Source: Arthrobacter sp. NEB 688 (lineage in GTDB: Bacteria; Actinomycetota; Actinomycetes; Actinomycetales; Dermatophilaceae). Taken from it: a stretch of 64,000 nt of DNA. Location: assembly GCF_013201035.1 (NCBI RefSeq), contig NZ_CP053707.1:3410001-3474000 (forward strand), read 5' to 3'. Shown piece after piece: positions 17,338 to 25,870 of this stretch. The notes under the pieces are model-generated. The model did no database searches and was not told the origin of the DNA. It saw only the letters and a list, made by a program, of their open reading frames with translations. Made by a program: the position numbers and the translations under genes. Positions within the stretch are counted from its first letter, which is position 1. Each line of letters opens with the position of its first letter.

Positions 17338-17751
17338 CTAGTCCGCGGCGACGGGTCCCCCGGCCGCCACCTCGGCCTCGTGCCGCGCGACGAGCGCGTC
17401 GGCCTTGACCCCCTGGACGAGGAGCAGGACCCACAGGGCCGTGAAGACCACCGCGACACCGATCATCGCCGGGACGAGGAGCGCGCTGAGCCAGGTCGCG
17501 AGCTGGACGAGCCAGCCGAGGGTGATGCCGTACGGGCGGCGCATCAGCCCACCGGCGACGACGGCGGCGAGCGCGAGCCCGAGCCCGACCCAGAGCAGGC
17601 GACCGCCGTCGGCGGCGCGGCCGTCGGCGATGGCCTGGGCGCGCACGACGAGCGCGAAGAACGACAGCACGACCGCCTGCCCGACGAGCGCGACGGCGAG
17701 CAGCCGGAAGGTCAGCTTCCCCTGCGTGCCGTAGAGGTGCAGGTTCCTCAT
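17338..17751 (-). CDS. DUF4233 membrane protein
   Basis: A 137-residue protein with four predicted membrane helices (about 15-35, 50-68, 72-92 and 95-117). Its size and place between the folC side and ndk match the DUF4233 family of actinobacterial folC-ndk clusters. Function unknown. ATG 17749-17751 overlaps the stop of the upstream small gene (17748), so the two are coupled. Confidence 0.75.
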   Translation of the reverse strand: MRNLHLYGTQGKLTFRLLAVALVGQAVVLSFFALVVRAQAIADGRAADGGRLLWVGLGLALAAVVAGGLMRRPYGITLGWLVQLATWLSALLVPAMIGVAVVFTALWVLLLVQGVKADALVARHEAEVAAGGPVAAD

Positions 17752-18026
17752 CGGGCGGGGCCGCCGTGCTTCCAGCGGTAGGTCTCGACGGCGGCCTTGG
17801 ACTGCGCGAGCCCGGCGCCGGTCGCGGCCCGGTAGTGCTTGATCGCGGCGACGGCCTGCCCCTGGGCGAGCGAGGCGTCGATGACCTGCCGGACGTCGGG
17901 CGCGAGCTCCTCGACCGGGGTGAACGTCACGTCGGCGCCGCCCTGCTGGGCCCGCACCGCGCGCACGACGTACCAGACGGCCACGAGCACGGCCACGACG
18001 AGCACGAGCTTGAGGAGGGGACTCAT
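17748..18026 (-). CDS. Membrane-anchored protein with L7/L12-like C-terminal domain
   Basis: A 92-residue protein. One N-terminal helix (about 4-24, KLVLVVAVLVAVWYVV) is followed by a cytosolic domain. In that domain AVAAIKHYRAATGAGLAQSK resembles the C-terminal domain of ribosomal protein L7/L12 (pattern AIKxxRxxTGxGLxxAK). Such stand-alone domains are known in actinobacteria, but their role is unclear. ATG 18024-18026 is chosen because the longer reading adds a low-quality stretch before the helix. Coupled to the DUF4233 gene by overlap. Confidence 0.65.
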   Translation of the reverse strand: MSPLLKLVLVVAVLVAVWYVVRAVRAQQGGADVTFTPVEELAPDVRQVIDASLAQGQAVAAIKHYRAATGAGLAQSKAAVETYRWKHGGPAR

Positions 18027-18154
18027 GCCCCCAGCGTAGGTGCCCGTCCCCGGCCGCCCTGACATCCGTCACGCGCGGTCCGTGCCCGGACGTCACCCCG
18101 GGGTCGTGATGGCCGTCGGGGGCGCGGGCGGCCGTGCCACGGGAGGGTCGTCCC

Positions 18155-19066
18155 ATGGATGCGATCACCCTCAGGGCAGTCACGAAGCACTTCGGCGAGG
18201 TGCGGGCCGTCGACGGCATCGACCTCACGATCGGGCAGGGGGAGGTCGTCGCGCTGCTCGGCCCGAACGGGGCCGGCAAGTCGACGACGATCGACCTCGT
18301 GCTCGGTCTCGGCACCCCGACCGACGGCGACGTCGCCGTGTTCGGGATGCACCCGCGCGAGGCCGTCGACCGCGGCCTCGTCTCGGCGGTCCTCCAGTCC
18401 GGCGGCCTCCTCAAGGACCTGACCGTCCGCGAGAGCGTCGAGTACACCGCGGCGCTCTTCCCGGCGTCCCGGCCGGTCGACGAGGCCCTCGAGGCGGCCG
18501 GCGTCACGGCGATCGCCGGGCGACGGATCAAGGACTGCTCGGGGGGCGAGCAGCAGCGCACGCGCTTCGCGATGGCGCTCGTGCCCGACCCCGAGCTGGT
18601 CGTCCTCGACGAGCCGACGACCGGCATGGACGTCAGCGCCCGCCGCGCGTTCTGGCAGGCCATCCACGCGGACGCCGCGCAGGGCCGCACCGTCGTCTTC
18701 GCGACGCACTACCTCGAGGAGGCCGAGGCCTGGGCCGACCGCGTCGTCGTCGTCCGCGGCGGCCGCGTCGTCGCCGACGGCACCCCCGCCGAGCTCGGGG
18801 CGATGAGCGCCGGCCGGGTCGTGCGGGCCACCCTCCCGGGCCCCGACGCCGAGGCCCTGCGCGCCCTGCCCGGCGTCCTCGAGGTCGAGGTGCGCGGCAG
18901 CGCCGTCTCGCTCGTGAGCACCGACTCCGACGCCCTCGCCCGCCACCTGCTGACCACCACCGCGGCCCACGACCTCGAGATCGCCGGCCGCCGCCTCGAG
19001 GACACGTTCGTCGCCCTGACGAGCGAGGACTCCACCGCCCCGACGACCGAAGGACTCCCCCGATGA
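18155..19066 (+). CDS. ABC transporter ATP-binding protein (DrrA-like)
   Basis: A 303-residue ATPase: Walker A GPNGAGKSTT, ABC signature CSGGEQQR, Walker B VVLDEPTTGMD, then the switch His in FATHYLEEAE. The 70-residue C-terminal extension is typical of ABC-2 exporters. ATG 18155 has GGGAGGG upstream. The stop overlaps the permease start (ATGA). A histidine kinase and response regulator follow, so this is probably an exporter controlled by its own two-component system, as for cell-envelope stress or antibiotic export. Confidence 0.92.
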   Translation: MDAITLRAVTKHFGEVRAVDGIDLTIGQGEVVALLGPNGAGKSTTIDLVLGLGTPTDGDVAVFGMHPREAVDRGLVSAVLQSGGLLKDLTVRESVEYTAALFPASRPVDEALEAAGVTAIAGRRIKDCSGGEQQRTRFAMALVPDPELVVLDEPTTGMDVSARRAFWQAIHADAAQGRTVVFATHYLEEAEAWADRVVVVRGGRVVADGTPAELGAMSAGRVVRATLPGPDAEALRALPGVLEVEVRGSAVSLVSTDSDALARHLLTTTAAHDLEIAGRRLEDTFVALTSEDSTAPTTEGLPR

Positions 19067-19893
19067 CCGCCCTGCCGTCCGCGACGACCGCGGCCTCCAG
19101 CCGCCCGGCCCCGCGCCGCCCCCTGCTCAACCCGACCGTGCTGCGCCTCGAGCTGCGGCGGCTCGTGCGCAACCGGCGGGTGCTCGTCTTCACGTTCGTC
19201 TTCCCCGCCGTGATGCTCGTCTTCATCGGCAGCCAGATCACCGGCCAGGACGACGTGCTCGGCCCGCACGCCGTGGCCAACGTCGGTGCCTACGTCATGG
19301 CGAGCATGGCCGTCTACGGCGCGGTGATGGCCTCGACCTCGGCCGGCGCCTCGGTGTCGATCGAGCGCGCGGCGGGATGGAGCCGCCAGCTGCGCCTCAC
19401 CCCGGCCCGGCCGGTGTCGCAGGTGCTCGTCAAGATGCTCGTGGCCGTCGTCCTCGGCGCCTGCGCGACGCTCGTCACCTTCGTCGTCGGCGCCGCGACC
19501 GGCACCGCGCACCTGACCCGCCTCGCGCCGTGGTGGCAGATGGGCGTCGTCATCGTCGTCGGGTCGCTCGTCTTCGCCGCCTTCGGGCTCTTCATGGGCT
19601 ACCTGCTGCCGAGCGACAACGCGATGCAGCTCCTCGGCCCCCTACTGGCCGTCCTGGCGATCCTCGGCGGCCTCTTCTCCGGGCCGCTGCCGACCGACTC
19701 CCTTTATGGGCAGGTCGCGCAGTACACCCCGATCTACGGCCTGAGCCGGCTGGCGCACTGGCCGCTCACCCTGACGACCACCGGCACCCACGACGCCTTC
19801 CACGTCTCGTGGGTCCTCGACCTCGTCGTCTGGGGCGGGCTCTTCGTCGCCGGAGCCGTGTGGCGCTTCCGCCGTGACACCGACCGGGTCTGA
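19063..19893 (+). CDS. ABC-2 type transporter permease
   Basis: A 276-residue permease with six predicted helices. The N-terminal NPTVLRLELRRLVRNRRVLVF is the elbow-helix region of ABC-2 permeases, and the later SGPLPTDSLYGQVAQYTPIYG resembles the conserved loop before the last helices. It pairs with the upstream ATPase; its stop is seven bases from the kinase start. Substrate unknown. Confidence 0.88.
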   Translation: MTALPSATTAASSRPAPRRPLLNPTVLRLELRRLVRNRRVLVFTFVFPAVMLVFIGSQITGQDDVLGPHAVANVGAYVMASMAVYGAVMASTSAGASVSIERAAGWSRQLRLTPARPVSQVLVKMLVAVVLGACATLVTFVVGAATGTAHLTRLAPWWQMGVVIVVGSLVFAAFGLFMGYLLPSDNAMQLLGPLLAVLAILGGLFSGPLPTDSLYGQVAQYTPIYGLSRLAHWPLTLTTTGTHDAFHVSWVLDLVVWGGLFVAGAVWRFRRDTDRV

Positions 19894-19899
19894 GACCCT

Positions 19900-21084
19900 G
19901 TGAGCGTGACGGGGCGGCCCTGGACGAGCCGGCGCGACGAGGACGACCTCGTCGCGCCGGTCCCGGCGTCGGCGGGGGTCGCGCGCCGGCTCATCGGCCT
20001 CATCTGGGTCGTCTACCTCCTCGAGCCGCTCGTCACGGCCTGGCACCGGACCGGGACGGCCCGCGTGTCCGGGGTCGGGCTGCTCGTCCTCTTCGTCGCG
20101 GTCTACGTGTGGCACTACGTGGCCTCGCCGCTGCCGGGTGTCTCCCGCTCCGGGGTCACGACGCCGGAGGGGCCGCCCTGGCCGCGGGCGGCGCGCTTCG
20201 CGCTGCTCACCGCCCTGTCGGCCGGCAACGTGCTCGTCATCGGCCAGACGGCGACCGCGACGTGGGTGTTCGTCGCGGTGTCGGCGATGTGGACCTTCGG
20301 CGGATGGGTCCCCTACGGCATCGCGGTCGGCCTCGCCGTCCTGTACGAGGTTCTCGCGCACCGCGTCCCGGGATGGGAGCGCGACAACAGCCTGAGCTTC
20401 GCCATCGCGTTCGCCGTGCTCGCCATCACGAGCGGGATGGTCGCCGTCCGCCGCTCGCGCGACCTCGCCGAGGCGCAGCGCGAGAACGCCCGGCTCGCCG
20501 TCGAGGACGAGCGCAACCGGGTCGCGCGCGACCTGCACGACATCCTCGGCCACTCGCTGACCGTCATCCGGGTCAAGGCCGAGCTCGCGGCCCGGCTCGT
20601 CGACCTCGACCCGGCGCGCGCGAAGGCCGAGGCCGAGGAGGTCGAGTCGCTCGCGCGCGAGGCGCTGGCCGACGTCCGCGGCGCCGTCGAGGGCTTCCGC
20701 GAGATCTCGCTCGCCGGCGAGATCGCCCGCGCCCGGGCCGCGCTGTCGTCCGCGGGGATCGAGGCCGACCTCCCGCGCCGCGTCGACGGGGTCGCCCCCG
20801 ACCTGCGCGAGCTCTACGCCTGGACCGTGCGGGAGGGCGTCACCAACGTCATCCGGCACAGCGGCGCGAGCACCTGCCGGGTCACCATCGACGACGGCGG
20901 GCTGCGCCTGGCCGACGACGGCCGGGTCGCGCCGCCCGGACCGTCGGCGCGCGCGGCCGGGCACGGGCTGCGCGGCCTCGCCGAGCGCGCCCGCTCCGCC
21001 GGCGCCGTCCTCACCGCCCGGCGCCTCGAGCCCCGTGGGTTCGAGATCGTCGTCTCCGCCACCGACACCGGGAGCCGTCCGTGA
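19900..21084 (+). CDS. Sensor histidine kinase (NarL/DesK type)
   Basis: A 394-residue kinase. Four to five membrane helices fill the first 180 residues. The HisKA_3 dimer domain holds RNRVARDLHDILGHS with the phospho-acceptor His at 213. The HATPase domain has the N box (EGVTNVIRHS) and the G box GHGLRGLAERA. No extracytosolic sensor domain is present, so it may sense membrane state or the neighbouring ABC exporter. GTG 19900 is used; the stop overlaps the regulator start (GTGA). Confidence 0.9.
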   Translation: MSVTGRPWTSRRDEDDLVAPVPASAGVARRLIGLIWVVYLLEPLVTAWHRTGTARVSGVGLLVLFVAVYVWHYVASPLPGVSRSGVTTPEGPPWPRAARFALLTALSAGNVLVIGQTATATWVFVAVSAMWTFGGWVPYGIAVGLAVLYEVLAHRVPGWERDNSLSFAIAFAVLAITSGMVAVRRSRDLAEAQRENARLAVEDERNRVARDLHDILGHSLTVIRVKAELAARLVDLDPARAKAEAEEVESLAREALADVRGAVEGFREISLAGEIARARAALSSAGIEADLPRRVDGVAPDLRELYAWTVREGVTNVIRHSGASTCRVTIDDGGLRLADDGRVAPPGPSARAAGHGLRGLAERARSAGAVLTARRLEPRGFEIVVSATDTGSRP

Positions 21085-21692
21085 CCCCCATCCGCGTCGT
21101 CCTCGCCGACGACCAGGCCCTCGTGCGTGGCGCCCTCGCGGCGCTGCTGGACCTCGAGCCCGACCTCGAGGTCGTGGGGCAGGCCGAGGACGGCGAGCAC
21201 GTGGCGCGCGTCGTGGCCGAGACCGCCCCCGATGTCGTCCTCATGGACGTCGAGATGCCCGGCGGCGACGGCATCGACGCCACGGCGCTCCTGCGCGAGC
21301 GCCACCCCGACGTGCGGGTGCTCGTCGTGACGACGTTCGGCCGGCCGGGCTACCTGCGGCGGGCGATGCAGGCCGGCGCCTCGGGGTTCGTCGTCAAGGA
21401 CACCCCCGCGCACGCCCTCGCCGACGCGGTGCGCCGCGTGCACGCCGGCCTGCGCGTCGTCGACCCAGCCCTGGCCGCGGACTCCCTCGCGCTCGGCGAC
21501 TCGCCGCTCACCCCCCGGGAGACCGAGGTCCTGCGCGCGGCGGAGTCCGGCGCGACGATCGCCCAGCTGGCGCGCACCCTCCACCTGTCCGAGGGGACCG
21601 TGCGCAACCACCTGAGCTCGGTCATCGGCAAGACGACGGCGCGCAACCGGGCCGACGCCGTGCGGGTCGCCCGCGAGGCCGGCTGGCTCTGA
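21081..21692 (+). CDS. Response regulator (NarL/DesR type)
   Basis: A 203-residue regulator. The receiver domain has the acidic pair Asp10-Asp11, the phospho-acceptor Asp56 (VVLMDVEMP) and the Lys in GFVVKD. The LuxR-type helix-turn-helix covers about 138-198 (LTPRETEVLRAAESG, then LSEGTVRNHLSSV). It is the partner of the overlapping kinase and most likely controls the upstream ABC exporter. It converges on folC with only 18 bases between. Confidence 0.92.
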   Translation: MTPIRVVLADDQALVRGALAALLDLEPDLEVVGQAEDGEHVARVVAETAPDVVLMDVEMPGGDGIDATALLRERHPDVRVLVVTTFGRPGYLRRAMQAGASGFVVKDTPAHALADAVRRVHAGLRVVDPALAADSLALGDSPLTPRETEVLRAAESGATIAQLARTLHLSEGTVRNHLSSVIGKTTARNRADAVRVAREAGWL

Positions 21693-21710
21693 GCCCCCGG
21701 CTCCGCCGGC

Positions 21711-23102
21711 TCAGACGTCGGTCGTGCCGAGGAGCATCCGCACCTCGGCGGCCGTGACGACCGAGCCGGTCGCGAGGACGCCACCGGCGACGCCGCCCTC
21801 GTCGGCGAGGCCGGCCGCACGGTCGAGCGCGTCGGGCAGGTCGTCGACGACGGTGACGCGGTGCTCGCCGAAGATCTCGGCCGCCAGCTCGCCGAGCGCG
21901 CGCGGGCGCATCGAGCGGGCCGAGGAGTTGCGGGTGACGACGACCTCGTCGAGCAGCGGCTCGAGGACCTCGAGCATCTCGGCGGCGTCCTTGTCGGCCA
22001 TGACGGCGACGACCCCGACGAGCTTGACGAAGGTGAAGGCGTCGGACATCGCGTCGCGCAGCGCCCGCGCCCCGGCGGGGTTGTGCGCGGCGTCGACGAG
22101 CACGGTGGGGCTGCGGCGGACGATCTCGAGGCGACCGGGCGACTCGACCGCGGCGAGGCCGGCACGCAGCACGTCGATGTCGAGCGCCTGCTCGCCCCCG
22201 CCGACGAAGGCCTCGACGGCGGCGACCGCCACCGCCGCGTTCTGGGCCTGGTGGGCGCCGTGCAGCGGGAGGAACAGGTCGGGGTACTCGGCGGCCAGGC
22301 CCTTGAGCGAGAGCTGCTGGCCACCGACGGCGACCTCGCGGGCCGCCACGCCGAAGTCGTTGCCCTCGAACACGATCCGAGCGCCGACCTCGGTCGCGCG
22401 GTCGACGAGGACCTCGGCCGCGTCGCGGTCCTCCTGCACGCCCGAGACGGCGATGCCGTCGACCTTGATGATCCCGGACTTCTCCTGGGCGATCTCGGCG
22501 GGGGTGTCGCCGAGGAAGTGACGGTGGTCGACGTCGATGGGCGTGATGACCGAGACCGGGGCGTCGACGACGTTCGTCGCGTCCCAGGCACCGCCCATCC
22601 CGACCTCGACGACGGCGACGTCGACGGGCAGGTCGGCGAACGCCGCGTACGCGACGGCGACGAGGACCTCGAAGTACGTCATCCGGGGGCCGCCCTCGGC
22701 GGCCGAGCGCGCGTCGACGATCTCGACGAAGGGGATGACGTCGTCGTAGGCCGCCAGGAAGCGCTCGGCGTCGACCGGGCGACCGCCGACGGCGATCCGC
22801 TCGAGCATCGAGTGCAGGTGGGGGCTGGTGAACCGGCCTGTCTTGAGGCCCATCTCGCGCAGCACCGACTCGATGATGCGCGCCGTGCTCGTCTTGCCGT
22901 TGGTGCCGGTGACGTGGACGACGGGGAAGGTGCGCTGCGGGTCGCCGACGAGCTCCATGACCGCGGCGATGCGGTCGAGCGAGGGCTGCAGGTCGTGCTC
23001 GGGGGCGCGGGCGAGGATGGACTCCTCGACCTCGCGGAGGCGCTTGCGGACCTCGAGGGCGTGCGCGGCGTCGCGCTGGGCGGCATCGGGGGCGGGGCTC
23101 AC
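21711..23102 (-). CDS. folC: Folylpolyglutamate synthase / dihydrofolate synthase
   Basis: This Mur-ligase-like enzyme adds glutamate to folates. The 463 residues carry the P-loop VTGTNGKTSTA, the omega/folate region SPHLHSMLERI, the Mg-binding VEVGMGGAWDATN, and DAAHNPAGARAL in the C-terminal domain. The GTG at 23100-23102 is preferred to an ATG six codons earlier because GGGAGG lies eight bases before it. In most actinobacteria folC follows valS directly; here valS is 32 kb away on the other strand. Confidence 0.93.
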   Translation of the reverse strand: MSPAPDAAQRDAAHALEVRKRLREVEESILARAPEHDLQPSLDRIAAVMELVGDPQRTFPVVHVTGTNGKTSTARIIESVLREMGLKTGRFTSPHLHSMLERIAVGGRPVDAERFLAAYDDVIPFVEIVDARSAAEGGPRMTYFEVLVAVAYAAFADLPVDVAVVEVGMGGAWDATNVVDAPVSVITPIDVDHRHFLGDTPAEIAQEKSGIIKVDGIAVSGVQEDRDAAEVLVDRATEVGARIVFEGNDFGVAAREVAVGGQQLSLKGLAAEYPDLFLPLHGAHQAQNAAVAVAAVEAFVGGGEQALDIDVLRAGLAAVESPGRLEIVRRSPTVLVDAAHNPAGARALRDAMSDAFTFVKLVGVVAVMADKDAAEMLEVLEPLLDEVVVTRNSSARSMRPRALGELAAEIFGEHRVTVVDDLPDALDRAAGLADEGGVAGGVLATGSVVTAAEVRMLLGTTDV

Positions 23103-23154
23103 CGCTCCATCCTCCCGCATCCCGGGCGCCCCGCGGGACCCGGCCGGCGGGCGC

Positions 23155-23958
23155 TCACGCGGGCCGGCGGCCGACCGCGCACCGGGCGGTCGCGGCGAGC
23201 GTGAAGGGACCGGTCGGGGCACCGAGCCGCTCCTCGACGCCCGCCCGGACCCGGGCCCGCTGCTCCTCCGGGAGACCGAGGAGATGGCTGCCCGCCGGCC
23301 CGATGCCCGCGAGGAACCCCGACCACAGCTCGTCGACGTCACGGTAGGTCGAGCCGACCCCGATGACGCCCTCCTCGACGTCGGTCAGGCCGGCGGCCGT
23401 GAACAGGTCGGTGATCTCGCCGGGGCGGCCGAAGCGCAGGGTGCGGGCCTCGTCGGGCGCGTCGGGGTCGACCGCGAGCGCGGCGTCCCAGTACAGGCGC
23501 AGCATCTCCATCCCGGCCGAGAACTCCCAGACGCAGGCGGCGACGGTGCCGCCGGGGCGCACGGCGCGCACCATCTCGGCCGCGGCCGCGGCGGGGTCGC
23601 TGACGAAGTGCAGGACGAGCTGGGCGAGGGCCGCGTCATGGGCGGCGTCCTCGACGGGGAGCGCCTCGGCCCGACCGGCCCGGACGTCGACGCCCGGGCA
23701 GCGCGCGCGGCACGAGGCGACGAAGGGCTCGGACGGGTCGACGGCCGTGACGGCGGGCGCCCCGAGCCGGGCGACGAGCGCCTCGGTCAGCGCGCCGGGG
23801 CCGCAGCCCACGTCGAGGGCGCTCCCGGGTGGTCCGGTGACGCCGGCGGCGTCGAGGAACACCGGGGCCAGGGCCCGGGAGTAGCGGCCCATGAACAGGT
23901 CGTACACCTCGCCGGGCTGCCGGAACGTGCGGGCACCCTCGACCTCGTCGGCAGCCAT
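23155..23958 (-). CDS. Class I SAM-dependent methyltransferase
   Basis: A 267-residue enzyme with motif I ALDVGCGPGALTEAL, motif II acidic residue in VTAVDPS, and a post-motif HFVSDPAAAAAEMVRAVRPGG, the Methyltransf_11 plan. ATG 23956-23958 is preceded by CGAGGAGGACC and chosen over an upstream start. No operon partner is evident; substrate unknown. Confidence 0.85.
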   Translation of the reverse strand: MAADEVEGARTFRQPGEVYDLFMGRYSRALAPVFLDAAGVTGPPGSALDVGCGPGALTEALVARLGAPAVTAVDPSEPFVASCRARCPGVDVRAGRAEALPVEDAAHDAALAQLVLHFVSDPAAAAAEMVRAVRPGGTVAACVWEFSAGMEMLRLYWDAALAVDPDAPDEARTLRFGRPGEITDLFTAAGLTDVEEGVIGVGSTYRDVDELWSGFLAGIGPAGSHLLGLPEEQRARVRAGVEERLGAPTGPFTLAATARCAVGRRPA

Positions 23959-24076
23959 CGGTCCTCCTCGCCGGCGGACCGCGCGCGGGTCCTCGGGCAA
24001 CCCGTCACGCTACGCCGGCGAGCCATCCCGGCGACAGCCCCGGACGACGTCGGCTACCGGCGCACATCGAATCTCT

Positions 24077-24115
24077 GGTTATGGATTGCATAACCCGCGG
24101 TTTTCGTCGTACGGT
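24077..24115 (+). promoter_or_regulatory. Promoter and overlapping operator for the cysteine dioxygenase unit
   Basis: GGTTATG-GATTG-CATAACC at 24077-24095 is a perfect 7-bp inverted repeat. Its right part contains a -35 element TTGCAT (24086-24091), followed after 18 bases by a -10 element TACGGT (24110-24115). Transcription would start at about 24121-24123, that is, at the ATG of the leader peptide. A protein on the palindrome would cover the -35. The site is markedly AT-rich against its surroundings. Confidence 0.6.
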
Positions 24116-24121
24116 CCTTCC

Positions 24122-24187
24122 ATGAGCCCGTCCCGACCGTCGTCCTGCCCGGTGACCGCACCGGCGGGGCGCCGCTGTCCGCGCTGA
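24122..24187 (+). CDS. Leaderless cysteine-containing leader peptide
   Basis: A 21-codon reading frame, MSPSRPSSCPVTAPAGRRCP plus Arg, with Cys codons at positions 9 and 19. Its ATG falls where the predicted promoter should initiate, so the mRNA would be leaderless. It ends 108 bases before the cysteine dioxygenase start. The gap (24188-24250) is strikingly rich in C and poor in G, as in Rho-loading sites. Leaderless cysteine-rich small ORFs before sulphur genes act as cysteine-sensing attenuators in mycobacteria; I infer the same type of control here. Confidence 0.55.
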   Translation: MSPSRPSSCPVTAPAGRRCPR

Positions 24188-24295
24188 CCGCTCCGCTCAT
24201 CCCACCTCCTCGCTCCTCCCCCGTCGCCCGACGGCCGCGCCCTCGCGCGCCGCGGCGGCCCTTCCCCCGACCCGCAACGCCCGAAGGACCTCGCC

Positions 24296-24766
24296 ATGAC
24301 CGTCATCGCCCGTCCCCGCACCCTGACCACCCCGCTCGACGCCGCCCGGCGCCTGGCCGCCGACCCCGCGCTCTGGCGCCCGGCCGTCGACTTCGACCCC
24401 GAGCGTCGGTACTACCGCCGCCTCCTCGCGACCGAGGGGCACGAGGCCTGGCTGCTCACCTGGCTGCCCGGCCAGCACACCGAGTGGCACGACCACGGCG
24501 GCAGCTCGGGCGCGTTCGTCGTCCTCCAGGGCGCCCTCGTCGAGCGCACGGCCGCCCACGGCCTCGTGCGCGGGCTGCGGCACGTCCACCGGCGCGGGGA
24601 CGGCCACGGCTTCGGCGCCCAGTACGTCCACCGGGTCTCCAACGAGGGCCCGGACCCGGCGGTCTCGCTCCACGTCTACGCCCCGCGGCTGGCGTCGATG
24701 ACCGACTACGAGGAGCATGACGGGGTGCTCGAGCCCGTCGTCACCCGCACCGCGGAGGCCTGGTGA
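24296..24766 (+). CDS. Cysteine dioxygenase family protein
   Basis: A 156-residue cupin that would oxidise cysteine to cysteine sulphinate with O2 and Fe(II). Iron ligands are His65 and His67 (TEWHDHGG) and His112 (AQYVHRVSN). The rest follows the bacterial CDO core (WHDHGGSSGAFVVLQG, VSLHVYAPRL). ATG 24296 has GAAGGA upstream. The rhodanese gene overlaps its end (GTGA). Together the pair would degrade excess cysteine and handle released sulphur. Confidence 0.85.
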   Translation: MTVIARPRTLTTPLDAARRLAADPALWRPAVDFDPERRYYRRLLATEGHEAWLLTWLPGQHTEWHDHGGSSGAFVVLQGALVERTAAHGLVRGLRHVHRRGDGHGFGAQYVHRVSNEGPDPAVSLHVYAPRLASMTDYEEHDGVLEPVVTRTAEAW

Positions 24767-25140
24767 CCAGCCGCGTCGACCTCCTGCTCTCGGCGGCGCG
24801 CGACCGCATCGAGCGCCTGACCCCGGAGCAGGCCCACGCCGAGATCGCCTCCGGCGAGGCCGTGCTCGTCGACATCCGGCCTGCTGCCCAGCGCGCCGAG
24901 GAGGGCGAGCCGGAGGGGGCGCTCGTCGTCGAGCGCAACGTCCTCGAGTGGCGCTTCGACGCCACGAACGACGCCGCGCTGCCGATCGCCCGGGACGACC
25001 TGCGCGTCGTCGTCATCTGCCAGGAGGGCTACACGTCCTCGCTGGCCGCCGCGGCGCTGCGCGACGTCGGGGTGCTGCGCGCGGCCGACGTGGACGGCGG
25101 CTTCGTGGCGTGGCGTGCGGCGGGCCTGCCGGAGCGCTGA
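24763..25140 (+). CDS. Rhodanese-domain sulphurtransferase
   Basis: A single-domain rhodanese of 125 residues. AVLVDIRPAAQRAEEGEPEG is the N-terminal signature and VVVICQEGYTSS the active-site loop, with the persulphide-forming Cys at about 86. GFVAWRAAGLP is the C-terminal signature. The GTG start overlaps the cysteine dioxygenase stop, so the two are coupled and probably act in the same sulphur pathway. Confidence 0.88.
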   Translation: MTSRVDLLLSAARDRIERLTPEQAHAEIASGEAVLVDIRPAAQRAEEGEPEGALVVERNVLEWRFDATNDAALPIARDDLRVVVICQEGYTSSLAAAALRDVGVLRAADVDGGFVAWRAAGLPER

Positions 25141-25167
25141 CCGGCGCGGCCGGGGCCCGGTGGACGG

Positions 25168-25245
25168 CGCCTCACCCGACGACGGCGCGCCCCACCCCGG
25201 AACGGTTCCCGGGTGAGGCGCGGCCGTATCGGGTGACCCGATACG
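25168..25245. repeat. Structured intergenic repeat, family 1, copy 2
   Basis: Arms CGCCTCACCCG (25168-25178) and CGGGTGAGGCG (25210-25220) pair around a longer loop that contains GGAACGGTTCC. CGTATCGGGT-G-ACCCGATACG at 25225-25245 is the second, perfect palindrome. It lies between the convergent rhodanese and GNAT genes and may act as a terminator for both. Confidence 0.75.
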
Positions 25246-25279
25246 CGGGGGACGCGCGGGGTGGGGTCTGCGCGGGGGG

Positions 25280-25819
25280 TCAGGGACGGACGGATGCGAG
25301 GAGGAGCATGTCGCACCACCGGCCGCCGAGGCGGTGGTGGCCGCGCAGCAGGCCCTCGCGCTCGTAGCCGACTCGCTCGGCCACCGCGAGGGACGCGGTG
25401 TTCCACGGCTCGACGTACAGCTCGACGCGGTGCGCGACCTCGAGAGTCCAGGCGAAGGTCGTCAGCGCCCGCAGCGCGTCCGTCGCCAGGCCGCGGCCCC
25501 GCCACGACGGCGCGACCGTGTACCCGGCGCGGAAACGGCCGTGCGCGAGGTCGTCAACCCAGAGCCCGGCCGTGCCGACCGCCTCGTCGGTGGCGTCCAG
25601 GGCCACGCAGAAGCTGAAGCCGCGCCCCTCCGCGAGCCGGCCGTGCTGGCGCTCGAGGTACGCGCGGGCATCGGCGTCGTCGGCCCCGGCCGGCAGGGTC
25701 GAGATGACCGGCACGTAGGGGTCGGTCGCGAGGTCGAGCACCATCGGCAGGTCGTCGACACCGAACTCCCGCAGCCGCACCCGCCCGGCGGCCGGCGGGA
25801 CCGCGGGCCACGACAGCAC
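25280..25819 (-). CDS. GNAT-family N-acetyltransferase (RimJ/RimL type)
   Basis: A 179-residue acetyltransferase. RVRLREFGVDDLPMVLDLA is the N-terminal beta-strand and helix; GYTVAPSWRGRGLATDALRAL holds the acetyl-CoA loop (R-G-x-G-x-A), and YVEPWNTASLAVAERVGYEREG is typical of Acetyltransf_3 (RimJ/RimL) members. GTG 25817-25819 is the best start although its ribosome site is weak. It stands alone between two copies of the family-1 repeat. Substrate unknown. Confidence 0.82.
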   Translation of the reverse strand: MLSWPAVPPAAGRVRLREFGVDDLPMVLDLATDPYVPVISTLPAGADDADARAYLERQHGRLAEGRGFSFCVALDATDEAVGTAGLWVDDLAHGRFRAGYTVAPSWRGRGLATDALRALTTFAWTLEVAHRVELYVEPWNTASLAVAERVGYEREGLLRGHHRLGGRWCDMLLLASVRP

Positions 25820-25870
25820 GGTGACCCGGCCGTCGTCAGCCGGATCCGCCCCGCCCTCCCCGGGTCCGCT

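Noticed and set aside
18155-21692. Complete antibiotic biosynthesis or lantibiotic immunity cluster
   Set aside because: Only an ABC exporter and a two-component system are present; no precursor or modifying enzyme is nearby.
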